Program-made: the position numbers and the translations under genes
Shown: in pieces, positions 7,986 to 15,786 of the stretch
Layout: every line of letters starts with the position of its first letter
Position numbering within the stretch: position 1 is the stretch's first letter
Notes under the pieces: model-generated
Told to the model about the DNA's origin: nothing
Seen by the model: only the letters and a program-made list of their open reading frames with translations
The model's database searches: none
Source of the DNA: DASRIA01 sp963816975
GTDB lineage: Bacteria > Actinomycetota > Thermoleophilia > Solirubrobacterales > JBBDJG01
Length of the DNA stretch: 22,363 nt
Assembly (NCBI GenBank): GCA_963816975.1
Contig: CAWFMD010000002.1
Coordinates: forward strand, 1-22,363
Direction: 5' to 3'

Positions 7986-8959
7986 GCCGAGACCGGCTCG
8001 TCGGCCGGCTGCGGCTCCTGCTGGTCCGCGCCCTCGAGGTGGCGGCCGGTCTTCTCCACGAACACGTCGTCGAGGGTCGGCTGCACGAGGTTGAGCGACT
8101 CGACGCACAGCCCGGCGTCGTCGAGCGCGCGCACGACCGGCGCGACGTCGGACGCGCCACCCTGCAGGCCCACCATCAGCACGCCGTTCCTCGACGGCAT
8201 CGGCTCGCCGAAGCGGGCCAGCACGGCCTCGGCCGCCTCGGAGCCGCCCTCGGCGATCGTGACCTCGAGGTGCGAGCTACCGATCTGCGCCTTCAGCGCG
8301 CCCGGCGTCCCCTCGGCGGCCATCTTGCCCTCGTCGATGATCCCCACGCGGTCCGCGAGCTGGTCCGCCTCCTCCAGGTACTGCGTGGTCAGGAACACGG
8401 TCGTGCCCTCGTTGTTGAGGCGCCGCACCTCGTCCCAGATCGCGATGCGGCTGACCGGGTCGAGCCCCGTGGTGGGCTCGTCGAGGAACAGCACCCTGGG
8501 GTCGTGCACCAGCGCGGTCGCGAGGTCCAGCCGGCGGCGCATGCCGCCCGAGTAGGTGCCGACGCGCCGGTCGGCTGCGTCGACCAGGCCCACGCGCGCC
8601 AGCAGCGCGTCCCCGCGGCGCGCCGCCTCGGGGCCGGGCAGTCCGTGCAGCGTCGCCTGCAGGCGCATCAGCTCGCGGCCGGTCATCAGCGGGTCGAGCG
8701 CGGCCTCCTGGAGCGCCACGCCGATCGCGCGCCGCACGCTGGGCGCGTCGCGCATCACGTCGAAGCCCGCCACGGTGGCGCTGCCACCGGTGGGCGCCAG
8801 GAGCGTGACGAGCATCCGCACCGTGGTCGTCTTGCCCGCGCCGTTGGGCCCCAGGAAGGCGTAGATCTCGCCCTCCGAGACCTCCAGGTCGATCCCCGCC
8901 ACCGCCAGCACACCTCCGGCGTAACGGCGCTCGAGCCCACGTACCTCGATCGCGGCCAC
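7982..8959 (-). CDS. DrrA-type ABC transporter ATP-binding protein
   Basis: This cytoplasmic ATPase of 325 residues powers the two ABC-2 permeases encoded downstream. Walker A is GPNGAGKTT (37-45), the Q-loop Gln is in VALQEAALDP (Gln84), the signature is YSGGMRRRLDLA (136-147) and Walker B is RVLFLDEPTTGLD (155-167). The H-loop position reads TTQYLEEAD, with Gln in place of the usual His, as is common in the daunorubicin-resistance DrrA subfamily. A C-terminal domain of about 110 residues ending with VQPTLDDVFVEKTGRH is another DrrA hallmark. The start is GTG at 8959 without a clear Shine-Dalgarno. The 50 bases to the PD40 gene stop contain nothing I can identify. A self-resistance role cannot be claimed because no antibiotic genes are present. 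Confidence 0.92.
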   Translation of the reverse strand: MAAIEVRGLERRYAGGVLAVAGIDLEVSEGEIYAFLGPNGAGKTTTVRMLVTLLAPTGGSATVAGFDVMRDAPSVRRAIGVALQEAALDPLMTGRELMRLQATLHGLPGPEAARRGDALLARVGLVDAADRRVGTYSGGMRRRLDLATALVHDPRVLFLDEPTTGLDPVSRIAIWDEVRRLNNEGTTVFLTTQYLEEADQLADRVGIIDEGKMAAEGTPGALKAQIGSSHLEVTIAEGGSEAAEAVLARFGEPMPSRNGVLMVGLQGGASDVAPVVRALDDAGLCVESLNLVQPTLDDVFVEKTGRHLEGADQQEPQPADEPVSA

Positions 8960-9009
8960 GGGGGAATGCTAGACGGTGCCCGCAGCCGGGCCTGTGCGAG
9001 GGGTCACGC

Positions 9010-10575
9010 TCAGGGGACGAAGACGCCCTGGGCGAACGTCACCAACGGATTGACGAGGTGGGGGTCTGCGCCGAACGAGTGGTAGGCGCGCACCTTGCCG
9101 ATCTGCCAGATCGCCCTCCTGCGCTCCGGGACGATCCCGGGAACCAGCGCATCGGCCGACGTGTCCAGGGAGCAGGTTGCGCCTTCGGGACCCGCCGTGG
9201 AGACGCACGGGGCGCCCGCGTACAGCCGATGGTCGACCACGGTCGCCGACCCGTCGCTGCCGCCGCCCGCGTTGAACGTGTCCGTGACGCGCAGATCCGC
9301 ATAGACGACGAGCGTGCCCACGGCGTCGTCGTACGGAGATCGCCATATCCGGACGTCGTTCTGATGCACGCGGATACGGACGTCGGCCTCGTCCTCAGGC
9401 GTGTTGGGGTCGCCGACGACGACCCGGTACTGGACGAACCCGGACGCGATTGCGGGCTTGTCGTTCACGTCCGGCGTGCCCACCGAGATCGGATGAAGCT
9501 CGAAGTAGTTCGGCACGCAGGACCGATACGAAAGCGGGGGTCCGTGCTGGTAGCGGGCCCCGTCCGAAGTCGTGCGGCACTCCTTGAAGCCCGGCACCAG
9601 CGGCACGCGCACCGCCGACGCACTCGCCGGCCGCGCGTATCCCGCGCCGTTGGGGGCCGGGGGCGACGGGTCGGGCGGGCGCACCTGCCAGTCGGGCTCG
9701 CGGCCGTTCACCCCGAAGTACGGCTCGTAGTAGCCGGTGTGGGGGCCGGTGACGCGAATGGCCGTCGGGTCGCGGCCGCCGAAGACCGGATCGGCATAGG
9801 CCAACTGCTCACCGTCCGGTGACCATGCCGGCTGGAACGCGCCGGACGGAGCGGTCAGCAATTGCTCCTTGTCGCTCCCATCGGGGTGCGCCGTCCACAC
9901 GCTCACGGCATAGAACGGGAGGTCGACCTCGAAGGCCAGCTTCGAGCTATCCGGAGCCCAGTCCGGCTCCGTGGCCGGACTGCTCAGATCGGTGGTGATG
10001 TTGAGCTCGCCGCCACCGTCGGCGTCGATCGTGTAGATGTCGGACTCGCCTGCGCGCGGCGAGTCGAACGCGATGGTGTCGCCATCAGGCGACCACGACG
10101 GGTTGTACTCTGGCCCATCCGTGTTGGTCAGGTTGGTGAGGCCGCCGCCGTCCGTGCCGAACACGTAGATGTCGGGCTCGCACGCGAGATCCGGGTCCGC
10201 GCAGCTCGGGAACGCGCCCACCAGCTGCGTGCCGTCCGGTGACCAGTCGAGCTCCCAGGCGCCGACGCCCATGTCGAGCACGAACTGTCGATCGTGGGCG
10301 TGTTGGTTTCCGATGTAGACGCGCGTGCCGGACGTGAACGCCAGGCGGGTTCCGTCCGGCGAGAAGGCGGGATTGATGCTCTGGCCGTCATGGGTCAGCT
10401 GGGCGACCGCGTTACCGTCGGGCTCCGCGCTGAAGATGTCGAAACCGTTGCCGTCGTACTTGGCGAAGGCGATGCGGCCGTTCTCGCCCGGGAACGCGGC
10501 AAGGGCCGGCGCGGCGGCTGCGAGTGCAACCACAGCCGTGCAGATCCCTATCGCGATGCGGCGAAGACCTGGCAG
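9010..10575 (-). CDS. Secreted TolB-like PD40 propeller protein with extra C-terminal domain
   Basis: The product is probably exported. From the CTG at 10575 it starts with a signal peptide: LPGLRR, a hydrophobic core IAIGICTAVVALAAAAP and a likely cut after ALA before AFPGENG. The first half is a beta-propeller with at least five PD40/TolB-type repeats (FSPDGTRLAF, WSPDGTQLVG, WSPDGDTIAF, WAPDSSKLAF, WSPDGEQLAY). After a Pro-rich linker (PPDPSPPAPNG), roughly the last 200 residues form a different domain with paired cysteines and the ending QGVFVP. I recall this architecture from Thermoleophilia proteins but know no function for it. CTG has GGAGGG five bases upstream. The canonical alternative, GTG at 10533, starts inside the hydrophobic core and would lose the basic n-region. 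No binding partner is apparent, and no tol genes are nearby. Confidence 0.82.
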   Translation of the reverse strand: MPGLRRIAIGICTAVVALAAAAPALAAFPGENGRIAFAKYDGNGFDIFSAEPDGNAVAQLTHDGQSINPAFSPDGTRLAFTSGTRVYIGNQHAHDRQFVLDMGVGAWELDWSPDGTQLVGAFPSCADPDLACEPDIYVFGTDGGGLTNLTNTDGPEYNPSWSPDGDTIAFDSPRAGESDIYTIDADGGGELNITTDLSSPATEPDWAPDSSKLAFEVDLPFYAVSVWTAHPDGSDKEQLLTAPSGAFQPAWSPDGEQLAYADPVFGGRDPTAIRVTGPHTGYYEPYFGVNGREPDWQVRPPDPSPPAPNGAGYARPASASAVRVPLVPGFKECRTTSDGARYQHGPPLSYRSCVPNYFELHPISVGTPDVNDKPAIASGFVQYRVVVGDPNTPEDEADVRIRVHQNDVRIWRSPYDDAVGTLVVYADLRVTDTFNAGGGSDGSATVVDHRLYAGAPCVSTAGPEGATCSLDTSADALVPGIVPERRRAIWQIGKVRAYHSFGADPHLVNPLVTFAQGVFVP

Positions 10576-10628
10576 TGCAACCCTCCCTCGCTCGGCCGCT
10601 TCGGCCGCATGCTACATCGCGCGATCGC

Positions 10629-11060
10629 TCACGTCACCGAAGCGTGAGACCCCTGTGCCGCCCGGATGTGCTTCGCCGTGTCGAGGTAGTGGCGCATGGC
10701 GGCCACCTTGCCGGACTCGTCGAACGTCCACAGGTGGATCTCCTCGTCGCGGAAGCGCTCGCCCGTCTGCTTCGCGGTCGCGTCGAAGCTGATCGTGGCC
10801 ACCACCTGGTTGCCCCCCGCGAGCAGATTCTGCGGCGCATAGCTGTGGAACTCGAGATTCTCCGAGACCGCCTGGAAGAACTCCGCGACGCCGTCCTTGC
10901 CGGAACGGCGCAGCATCCACGGGACGCCCGCCTCCTGGGCTGCGTTCGGACTACTCCAGTCCTCCCATTCCACGTCGTCGGCGACCCGGTCGAGGAGCGC
11001 CGGGATGTCACCGCGGCCGAATGCCTCGTAGATCTGCTGCGCCGTCGCCAAGTTGCTCAC
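10629..11060 (-). CDS. SnoaL-like / NTF2-fold protein
   Basis: The 143-residue product fits the NTF2-like SnoaL fold, a small alpha/beta cone used by cyclases, isomerases and many proteins of unknown role. Typical features are the opening helix (ATAQQIYEAFGRGDIPALLDRVADDVEWED), where a Trp follows the acidic turn, then GKDGVAEFFQAV and the strand segments GGNQVVATISFDATAK and EEIHLWTFDESGKVAAMRHYLDT. Start GTG at 11060 has AGGGAG five bases upstream. A candidate promoter lies at 11090-11118. No catalytic residues can be assigned with confidence. It resembles the two halves of the 270-residue SnoaL-like protein at 14972-15784 in its helix pattern, so the two may be distant relatives in this genome. 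Confidence 0.83.
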   Translation of the reverse strand: MSNLATAQQIYEAFGRGDIPALLDRVADDVEWEDWSSPNAAQEAGVPWMLRRSGKDGVAEFFQAVSENLEFHSYAPQNLLAGGNQVVATISFDATAKQTGERFRDEEIHLWTFDESGKVAAMRHYLDTAKHIRAAQGSHASVT

Positions 11061-11089
11061 ACCCGCTCCCTTCGTCGTTGGAGATGTGA

Positions 11090-11118
11090 GTTCTATCCGG
11101 GCGCTCGGGGACGCGCAA
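11090..11118 (-). promoter_or_regulatory. Candidate promoter for the SnoaL-like gene
   Basis: On the minus strand, TTGCGC (11118-11113) and TAGAAC (11095-11090) are separated by 17 bases. The match is 3 of 6 for the -35 box and 4 of 6 for the -10 box. Transcription would begin about 25 bases before the GTG start, which leaves room for the AGGGAG ribosome binding site. The rest of the 116-base gap 11061-11176 holds nothing else I recognise. Confidence 0.35.
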
Positions 11119-11176
11119 TGGTCACGACGACGATCGGGACGCCCCGCCGCACCGCCCGGGCCTCGCTGCGGAGGCG

Positions 11177-11644
11177 CTAGCCGACTTCGGCGGGCTCTTG
11201 CTCGCGGCCGGCCAGCCGGTCGCGCCCGCGCTGCACGGCCGCGAGGAACTTCTGGAGGTTGACCTCGAGCGTGTTCAGGATCTCGTCGGCGTAGTCCTCC
11301 GCGCCGAGCCGGATCTCCCGCGCCCGGGCGTTGGCGTCCTCGACGATCTCCTCCGCGGCGCGCTCGGCCTGCAGCGTGATCTCCTCCTGGGAGACCAGGC
11401 GCTGCTGCTGGTCGCGGGCCTCCTTGAGGATGCGCTCGGACTCGCGCTTGGCCTCGGCCAGCATCTCCTGGCGCTCCTTCACGATCCACCGCGCCTGCTT
11501 GATCTCCTCGGGGATCGTCGCCCGCATCTGGTCGAGCAGGTCGTAGATCTCCTCGCGATCCACGCGCACCTGATCGGTCAGGGGCACGGGCTTGGCGTTG
11601 TGCACCAGGTCGTCGAGCTTGTCTATCAGTACGAGAACGTCCAC
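11177..11644 (-). CDS. SepIVA/DivIVA-like coiled-coil protein
   Basis: The 155-residue product is largely coiled coil. A short N-terminal part (VDVLVLIDKLDDLVHNAKPVPL) is followed by a membrane-proximal helix (VDREEIYDLLDQMRATIPEEIKQARWI) and a long charged helix (KERQEMLAEAKRESERILKEARDQQ), ending in QEPAEVG. This matches the actinobacterial SepIVA-type family (Rv2927c in Mycobacterium), a DivIVA relative involved in septation and envelope growth at the cytoplasmic face. Context agrees: in mycobacteria the DUF177 and rnc genes follow sepIVA directly, as they do here after the inserted genes. The GTG start at 11644 has GGAGG seven bases upstream. I leave the gene symbol blank because orthology is inferred from pattern and position only. 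It was formerly annotated as a 'cell division initiation protein' or as ATPase-like. Confidence 0.8.
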   Translation of the reverse strand: MDVLVLIDKLDDLVHNAKPVPLTDQVRVDREEIYDLLDQMRATIPEEIKQARWIVKERQEMLAEAKRESERILKEARDQQQRLVSQEEITLQAERAAEEIVEDANARAREIRLGAEDYADEILNTLEVNLQKFLAAVQRGRDRLAGREQEPAEVG

Positions 11645-11669
11645 TTTGGGGCCTCCAGGCCGAGCTAGA

Positions 11670-11698
11670 AGATTACGTCCTTGTGTTCGAAATGTCTC
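11670..11698 (-). promoter_or_regulatory. Candidate promoter for the sepIVA-like gene
   Basis: In the gap between coaD and the sepIVA-like gene, the minus strand shows GAGACA (11698-11693) and TAATCT (11675-11670) with a 17-base spacer. They match the -35 box at 4 of 6 and the -10 box at 3 of 6 positions. Transcription would begin about 20 bases before the GTG start, leaving room for the GGAGG site. This would let the septation gene be expressed separately from coaD. Confidence 0.35.
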
Positions 11699-12205
11699 CT
11701 ACTTGCTGCCCCTTGACAAGCGATCGTGCAACGCCTGCGCGACGCCATCCGGCACGAGATCCTCGATGCTCGCCCCGAATGTCGCCAGCTCCCGCACCCC
11801 GCTGGAGCGAAGGAAGCTGTACTGAGGAGAAGCCATCAGATACACGCTCTCGATGTCGTCCGCCAGTTTCCTGTTGAGCTGGTTCATCTCGAACTCGTAT
11901 TCGAAGTCCGAGATCGCCCTCAGCCCCTTCACGAGCGCACGAGCACCGTGCTTGCGGGCAAAATCGACGAGCAGCGTATCAAAGACGTCGATTTCGACGT
12001 TCGGCAGTTTTTCCGTGGCTTGCAGGAGAAAACCCTTCCGCTCCTGGGCCGTGAAGAGTGTCTTCGACTTGCGCAGCGGCTGGTCGACGACGCCTACGAT
12101 CACGCGCTCGAAGATCTGCGAGACGCGTTCGATGATGTCGAGATGCCCGTTGGTGACCGGGTCGTAGGACCCGGGACAGACCGCGATGCGTCCGTCGGGG
12201 GTCAT
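11699..12205 (-). CDS. coaD: Phosphopantetheine adenylyltransferase
   Basis: CoaD transfers AMP from ATP to 4'-phosphopantetheine, the penultimate step of coenzyme A synthesis. The 168-residue length is normal. The nucleotidyltransferase motif is at CPGSYDPVTNGHLD, with TNGH at 18-21. Also visible are Lys44 and Lys46 in PLRKSK, KGLRAISDFEYEFEMNQLNRKL (93-114), which shapes the pantetheine site, and the ATP-binding YSFLRSSGVREL (129-140). The start is the ATG at 12205, one base after the rsmD stop, in the common rsmD-coaD pair. CoA supplies the phosphopantetheine arm for the acyl carrier protein encoded further along in the same window. The last residues (HDRLSRGSK) are a short basic tail. Confidence 0.96.
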   Translation of the reverse strand: MTPDGRIAVCPGSYDPVTNGHLDIIERVSQIFERVIVGVVDQPLRKSKTLFTAQERKGFLLQATEKLPNVEIDVFDTLLVDFARKHGARALVKGLRAISDFEYEFEMNQLNRKLADDIESVYLMASPQYSFLRSSGVRELATFGASIEDLVPDGVAQALHDRLSRGSK

Positions 12206-12206
12206 C

Positions 12207-12743
12207 TCAGGCGCCCGTGTGCACCACGACCATGGTGTCGCCGTAGCGCCGCTCGGTGAGCAGCGGGAGGTCCAGCCGGAGCGGATGTTTGGCCGAGCTC
12301 TCGCAAACGATGCGCGCCCCGGTGCCGAGCACGGGGACGAGGAGCGTCCCAAGCGCGGATCCGAGGCGGAGCGCGAGTCTATAGGGCGGGTCCAGCAGGA
12401 CCAAGTCCCAGGTATCCCCGTGGCGCTGGGCTCCCCGCAGGAAGGACAGGGCGTCAGCGCGGAACACGCGCGCCTCGTGCGCGCCGATCCGCTCCAGGTT
12501 CGCCCGCACGGCCCGCACCGCGGTGGGATCGGAGTCGACGAAGGTCGCCTGTGCGGCCCCGCGCGACAGCGCCTCGATGCCGAGCGCGCCCGACCCGGCG
12601 TACAGGTCGAGCACCCGCAGCCCCGCAACGGGACCGAGAATGCTGAAAAGCGCCTCGCGCACGCGGTCGGCGGTGGGCCGCGTGCCGGCCCGGCGCGGCG
12701 CGGTCAAACGCTGCCCGCGGTGCTCTCCGGCGACGACCCTCAC
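12207..12743 (-). CDS. rsmD: 16S rRNA (guanine(966)-N(2))-methyltransferase RsmD
   Basis: RsmD methylates N2 of G966 in 16S rRNA of the small subunit, using S-adenosylmethionine. The 178-residue product begins VRVVAGEHRGQRLTAPR, a typical RsmD start. The SAM-binding loop is LDLYAGSGALGIEALSRGA, and the catalytic motif is LVLLDPPYRL (DPPY). The segment TRPTADRVREALFSIL matches the family signature before the SAM loop. I use GTG at 12743, eight bases after the recG stop; a TTG at 12746 is also in frame. The C-terminal part (KHPLRLDLPLLTERRYGDT) ends with a beta-strand as in homologues. Order recG-rsmD-coaD is common in actinobacteria. Confidence 0.93.
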   Translation of the reverse strand: MRVVAGEHRGQRLTAPRRAGTRPTADRVREALFSILGPVAGLRVLDLYAGSGALGIEALSRGAAQATFVDSDPTAVRAVRANLERIGAHEARVFRADALSFLRGAQRHGDTWDLVLLDPPYRLALRLGSALGTLLVPVLGTGARIVCESSAKHPLRLDLPLLTERRYGDTMVVVHTGA

Positions 12744-12751
12744 CAAGCACC

Positions 12752-14962
12752 TCAGGCGGCGATCGGCTCGACCTCGAGCGCCCCGAAGCGCCGGTCGAGG
12801 GTCCAGCGCAGCAGGGCATGCTCGTCGCTCCCGAGGCCGGCGTCGGCGCCGAGCAGCTCGATCGACCATGAGCGCGCAAGCTCCAGCAGCGCGGAGTCCT
12901 CGGGCAGCCGCGCGACGCGGAACTCGGGCAGGCCGTGCTGGCGCGTGCCGAACACGTCGCCCTCGCCGCGCAGGGTGAGGTCGACCTCGGCGAGCTTGAA
13001 GCCGTCCCGCTCGCCCGCGACCGCCTCCAGCCGCCGCCGCGACAGCTCGGAGCGTGCGTCGGAGAACAGCAGGCAATAGGACTCGTGCTCCCCGCGCCCC
13101 ACGCGGCCGCGCAGCTGGTGCAGCTGGGAGATGCCGTAGCGATCGGCCTCCTCGATCACGATCACGGTCGCGTTCGCGACGTCGATGCCGACCTCGATCA
13201 CGCTGGTCGCCACCAGCACGTCGACGGCGCCCGCGGCAAACCGGGCCATCACCTCGCGCTTGTCGCGGGCCGCCATCTGCCCGTGCATGACCGCGACGCG
13301 GAAGTCGCCGAACTCGCCCCCGGCGAGGCGCTTCGCCTCGGCCGTCGCGGCCCGCGCCTGGAGTGCCTCCGACTCCTCGACCAGCGGGCAGACCACGTAA
13401 CACTGCCTGCCTTCCCGCAGCCGTTCGCGGATGAACTCGTACGCGCCCTCACGCTTGTGCTCGGGCACGCCCCACGTCTTCACCGGGCGACGGCCCTTGG
13501 GCAGCTCGCGCAGCGTGGTCGTGTCGAGGTCGCCGTACAGCGTCAGCGAGAGCGTGCGCGGGATCGGCGTTGCGGTCAGGTGCAGCAGGTGCGGTGACAG
13601 CCCGGCGCGCGCCTTGCGGTCGAGCGCCGTGCGCTGGCGTACGCCGAAGCGGTGCTGCTCGTCCACGACGGCCAGCGCGAGGCGGTCGAACTCGACCGCC
13701 TCCTGGATCAGCGCGTGCGTGCCGACCAGCAGGCGCAGCTCCCCGGTGCGCAGGCGCTCCGCCACGTCGGCGCGCTCGCGCGCGGACGTCGACCCGGTCA
13801 GAAGGCCGACGGGCGGGCCCATCCGGGTCGCCTCCTGTCCGGCGAACAGCCCGTCGCCGACCAGGCCCTGGATCGTGGCGAAGTGCTGCTCGGCGAGCGT
13901 CTCGGTGGGGGCCATCAGCGCCGCCTGCATTCCGTGCTCGGCGACCCGCAGCATCGCGTACAGCGCGACCACGGTCTTGCCCGAGCCCACCTCCCCCATC
14001 AGCAGCCGCTGCATCGGCCCGCCGCCGGCGAGGTCGTCGTCGACGTCCGCGACCGCGCGCCGCTGGCCCGCGGTGAGGTCGAAGGGCAGCGATTCGAGCC
14101 ACAGCCGCACCAACTCGCCAGGCGGCTCCACCGTCTCGGCCTCCCCCACCTCGCGGCGCGTGCGGCGGCGCATCACGAGGGCCAGCTGGAACAGGAACAG
14201 CTCCTCGAGTGCGAGCCGGCGGCGCGCGACGGGCACGTCGTCGAGCAGCTCCGGCCAGTGGGCGGCGGACAGCGCGGCATCCCGGGGCGGCAGGCCGGCC
14301 CGCGCGCGCAGCCGCGCCGGCAGCGGCTCGACCACGTGGCGCTGGAGACCGCGCAGGCTCCAGGCAAGGTCCCTGATCCGGCGTGCGGACAATCCCTCCG
14401 TGGCCGGATAGACCGGCACGAGACCGGTCGTGTGGCGTCCGCGTTCCTCGTCCGGGCCGCGCTCGAACTCGTGCTCGGCGACACGGAAGGTGGGGCCGCC
14501 CCGCCCCCCTTCCAGCCGCCCGCGCAGCATCACCCGCACTCCCTCGCCGAGCTGGTCCAGGAGGTAGGCCTGGTTGAACCAGACGGCCTTCAACGGCCCC
14601 GTGTCGTCGGCGACCTGGCACTCGAGGATCGTGAGGCGGCGGCGGCGCGTGGGGCGCACGCGCGCGCTGCGCACCTGCACGGCGATCGTCGCCTCCTCGC
14701 CGATCGCCAGCCCGGCCACCGTGCGCGGGCGCTCGTAGTCACGGTGGTCGAACGGCAGGTGCTCGAGCACGTCCCCCACGGTCTCGATGCCGAGCTTGGC
14801 GAAGTTGCGGGCGGCGGCCGGGCCGATGCCGTCCAGCGAGGTCAGCCGGGCGGCGAGCAAGCTGGGGCGCGGGGATGGCACGGGCGCCGCGAGCAGTTGC
14901 GGGAGGGTCTGGCCGGCGCCGCTCCCGAATGCGCGGGGTGGCGCCTGCGTTTGGGTGACCAT
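12752..14962 (-). CDS. recG: ATP-dependent DNA helicase RecG
   Basis: RecG is a double-stranded DNA translocase that remodels stalled replication forks and branched recombination intermediates. The 736-residue product is full length and uninterrupted. The N-terminal wedge domain with its OB fold spans roughly residues 40-170, with LDGIGPAAARNFAKLGIET at the front. Helicase motif I is GEVGSGKT (about 323-330), motif II is DEQH (about 434-437, in VVDEQHRFGVRQR) and motif III is TATPIPRT (about 463-470). The C-terminal helicase half carries VIEVGIDVANATVIVIEEADR and QLRGRVGRG, where the arginine finger lies. The start is the ATG at 14962 with a weak ribosome binding site. It lies 9 bases after the stop of the two-domain SnoaL-like gene and 8 bases before rsmD. 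Confidence 0.96.
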   Translation of the reverse strand: MVTQTQAPPRAFGSGAGQTLPQLLAAPVPSPRPSLLAARLTSLDGIGPAAARNFAKLGIETVGDVLEHLPFDHRDYERPRTVAGLAIGEEATIAVQVRSARVRPTRRRRLTILECQVADDTGPLKAVWFNQAYLLDQLGEGVRVMLRGRLEGGRGGPTFRVAEHEFERGPDEERGRHTTGLVPVYPATEGLSARRIRDLAWSLRGLQRHVVEPLPARLRARAGLPPRDAALSAAHWPELLDDVPVARRRLALEELFLFQLALVMRRRTRREVGEAETVEPPGELVRLWLESLPFDLTAGQRRAVADVDDDLAGGGPMQRLLMGEVGSGKTVVALYAMLRVAEHGMQAALMAPTETLAEQHFATIQGLVGDGLFAGQEATRMGPPVGLLTGSTSARERADVAERLRTGELRLLVGTHALIQEAVEFDRLALAVVDEQHRFGVRQRTALDRKARAGLSPHLLHLTATPIPRTLSLTLYGDLDTTTLRELPKGRRPVKTWGVPEHKREGAYEFIRERLREGRQCYVVCPLVEESEALQARAATAEAKRLAGGEFGDFRVAVMHGQMAARDKREVMARFAAGAVDVLVATSVIEVGIDVANATVIVIEEADRYGISQLHQLRGRVGRGEHESYCLLFSDARSELSRRRLEAVAGERDGFKLAEVDLTLRGEGDVFGTRQHGLPEFRVARLPEDSALLELARSWSIELLGADAGLGSDEHALLRWTLDRRFGALEVEPIAA

Positions 14963-14971
14963 GCGATCAGG

Positions 14972-15784
14972 TTAGGCGCTGCCCGGGACCGCCCGGCCCG
15001 GCGCCGCGCCCGGCGCGGCCGTGGCAGCCAGCGCCTCGTCGCGCGTGCGGAACATCCGCATCCGCACGCCCAGCCCGTCCCGGACCGTCCAGAGGTGCCA
15101 GATCTCGGCCTCGACCGGCGCTCCGCTGGACCTGCCCCGGCCCCACTGGCGCAGGCCCACGAGCACCTGCTCCGCGCCGACCTGAACGCTCTCGAGCACC
15201 TCGAACCCGTACCCCTCGAACGGCTCGGTCCAATTCGCCGTCGATGCGAGCATCCCCTCCGCGCCGCGCCAGCGGCGCCGGTCCGGAGCGTCGCCGGGCT
15301 CCTCCCACTCGACGTCGGAGGCGACCCCGGCCAGCGCGGCCTCGGGATCGCCGGCCGCCCACGCCTCGTACAGGCCGCGCACCAGCGCTGCCTGGTCGGC
15401 GGCCGCGGCGGCCGCCTCCTCCCAGCTCCTGTACCAGCTCATGCGCACGACCTTGCCGTCGCGGATGCGCCACACGTGGCCGGGCCGCTCGTCGAACGGC
15501 ACGCCGCTCCCGCGCGCCCTGCCCCGCACGCGGAACTCCACCGCCACCACGTGCTCCCCGTGCCACTCGACCCGCAGCGGTTCCGCGCTGGTGTACTCGA
15601 ACATGTCGTGCAGGCGGTCGATCACCTGCACGAAGGCGTCCACACCGCGGCGCACGCCGGGCTCCACCGCGTAGTCGGGGTTGTGGAACTCGACGTCATC
15701 GGACACCAGGCCCCGTATGCCGTCGAGGTCGCGGCGCGCGAACGCGCTGTACAGGCCGTCCACCAGCGCAGCGTCGCGCTCCAT
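14972..15784 (-). CDS. Two-domain SnoaL-like (NTF2-fold) protein
   Basis: The 270-residue product appears to be two NTF2-like SnoaL domains in tandem. Residues 1 to about 128 start ALVDGLYSAFARRDLDGIRG, have VSDDVEFHNPD and end with VWRIRDGKVVRMSWYRSWEEA. The second half repeats the pattern: ALVRGLYEAWAAGDPEAALA, VASDVEWEEPGD, then LWTVRDGLGVRMRMFRTRDEA. The matching openings and endings indicate an internal duplication. No function is known, and the usual NTF2-like roles range from isomerase to scaffolding. The C-terminus trails off in an Ala/Pro/Gly-rich tail. ATG at 15784 is two bases after the stop of the fatty acid kinase gene, with a weak GGAATAGG upstream. The gene separates yloV from recG, which are usually neighbours. 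Confidence 0.83.
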   Translation of the reverse strand: MERDAALVDGLYSAFARRDLDGIRGLVSDDVEFHNPDYAVEPGVRRGVDAFVQVIDRLHDMFEYTSAEPLRVEWHGEHVVAVEFRVRGRARGSGVPFDERPGHVWRIRDGKVVRMSWYRSWEEAAAAAADQAALVRGLYEAWAAGDPEAALAGVASDVEWEEPGDAPDRRRWRGAEGMLASTANWTEPFEGYGFEVLESVQVGAEQVLVGLRQWGRGRSSGAPVEAEIWHLWTVRDGLGVRMRMFRTRDEALAATAAPGAAPGRAVPGSA

Positions 15785-15786
15785 GC

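Noticed and set aside
5656..8094. Very long open frame on the plus strand (about 810 codons), and others near 13652-15814 and 19790-21955
   Set aside because: They lie antisense to clearly conserved genes, have low-complexity Arg/His/Pro/Ala-rich translations and no family motifs. High GC content removes stop codons from such frames.
7161..8959. Antibiotic self-resistance operon based on the DrrAB-like exporter
   Set aside because: No biosynthetic genes are present, and SnoaL-like folds here are too generic to indicate a polyketide pathway.
10593..10648. Hairpins CGGCCG-CTT-CGGCCG and CTCACG...CGTGAG between the SnoaL-like and PD40 genes
   Set aside because: Stems are only six base pairs, no T-run follows, and such stems are expected by chance at this GC content, so I do not call a terminator.
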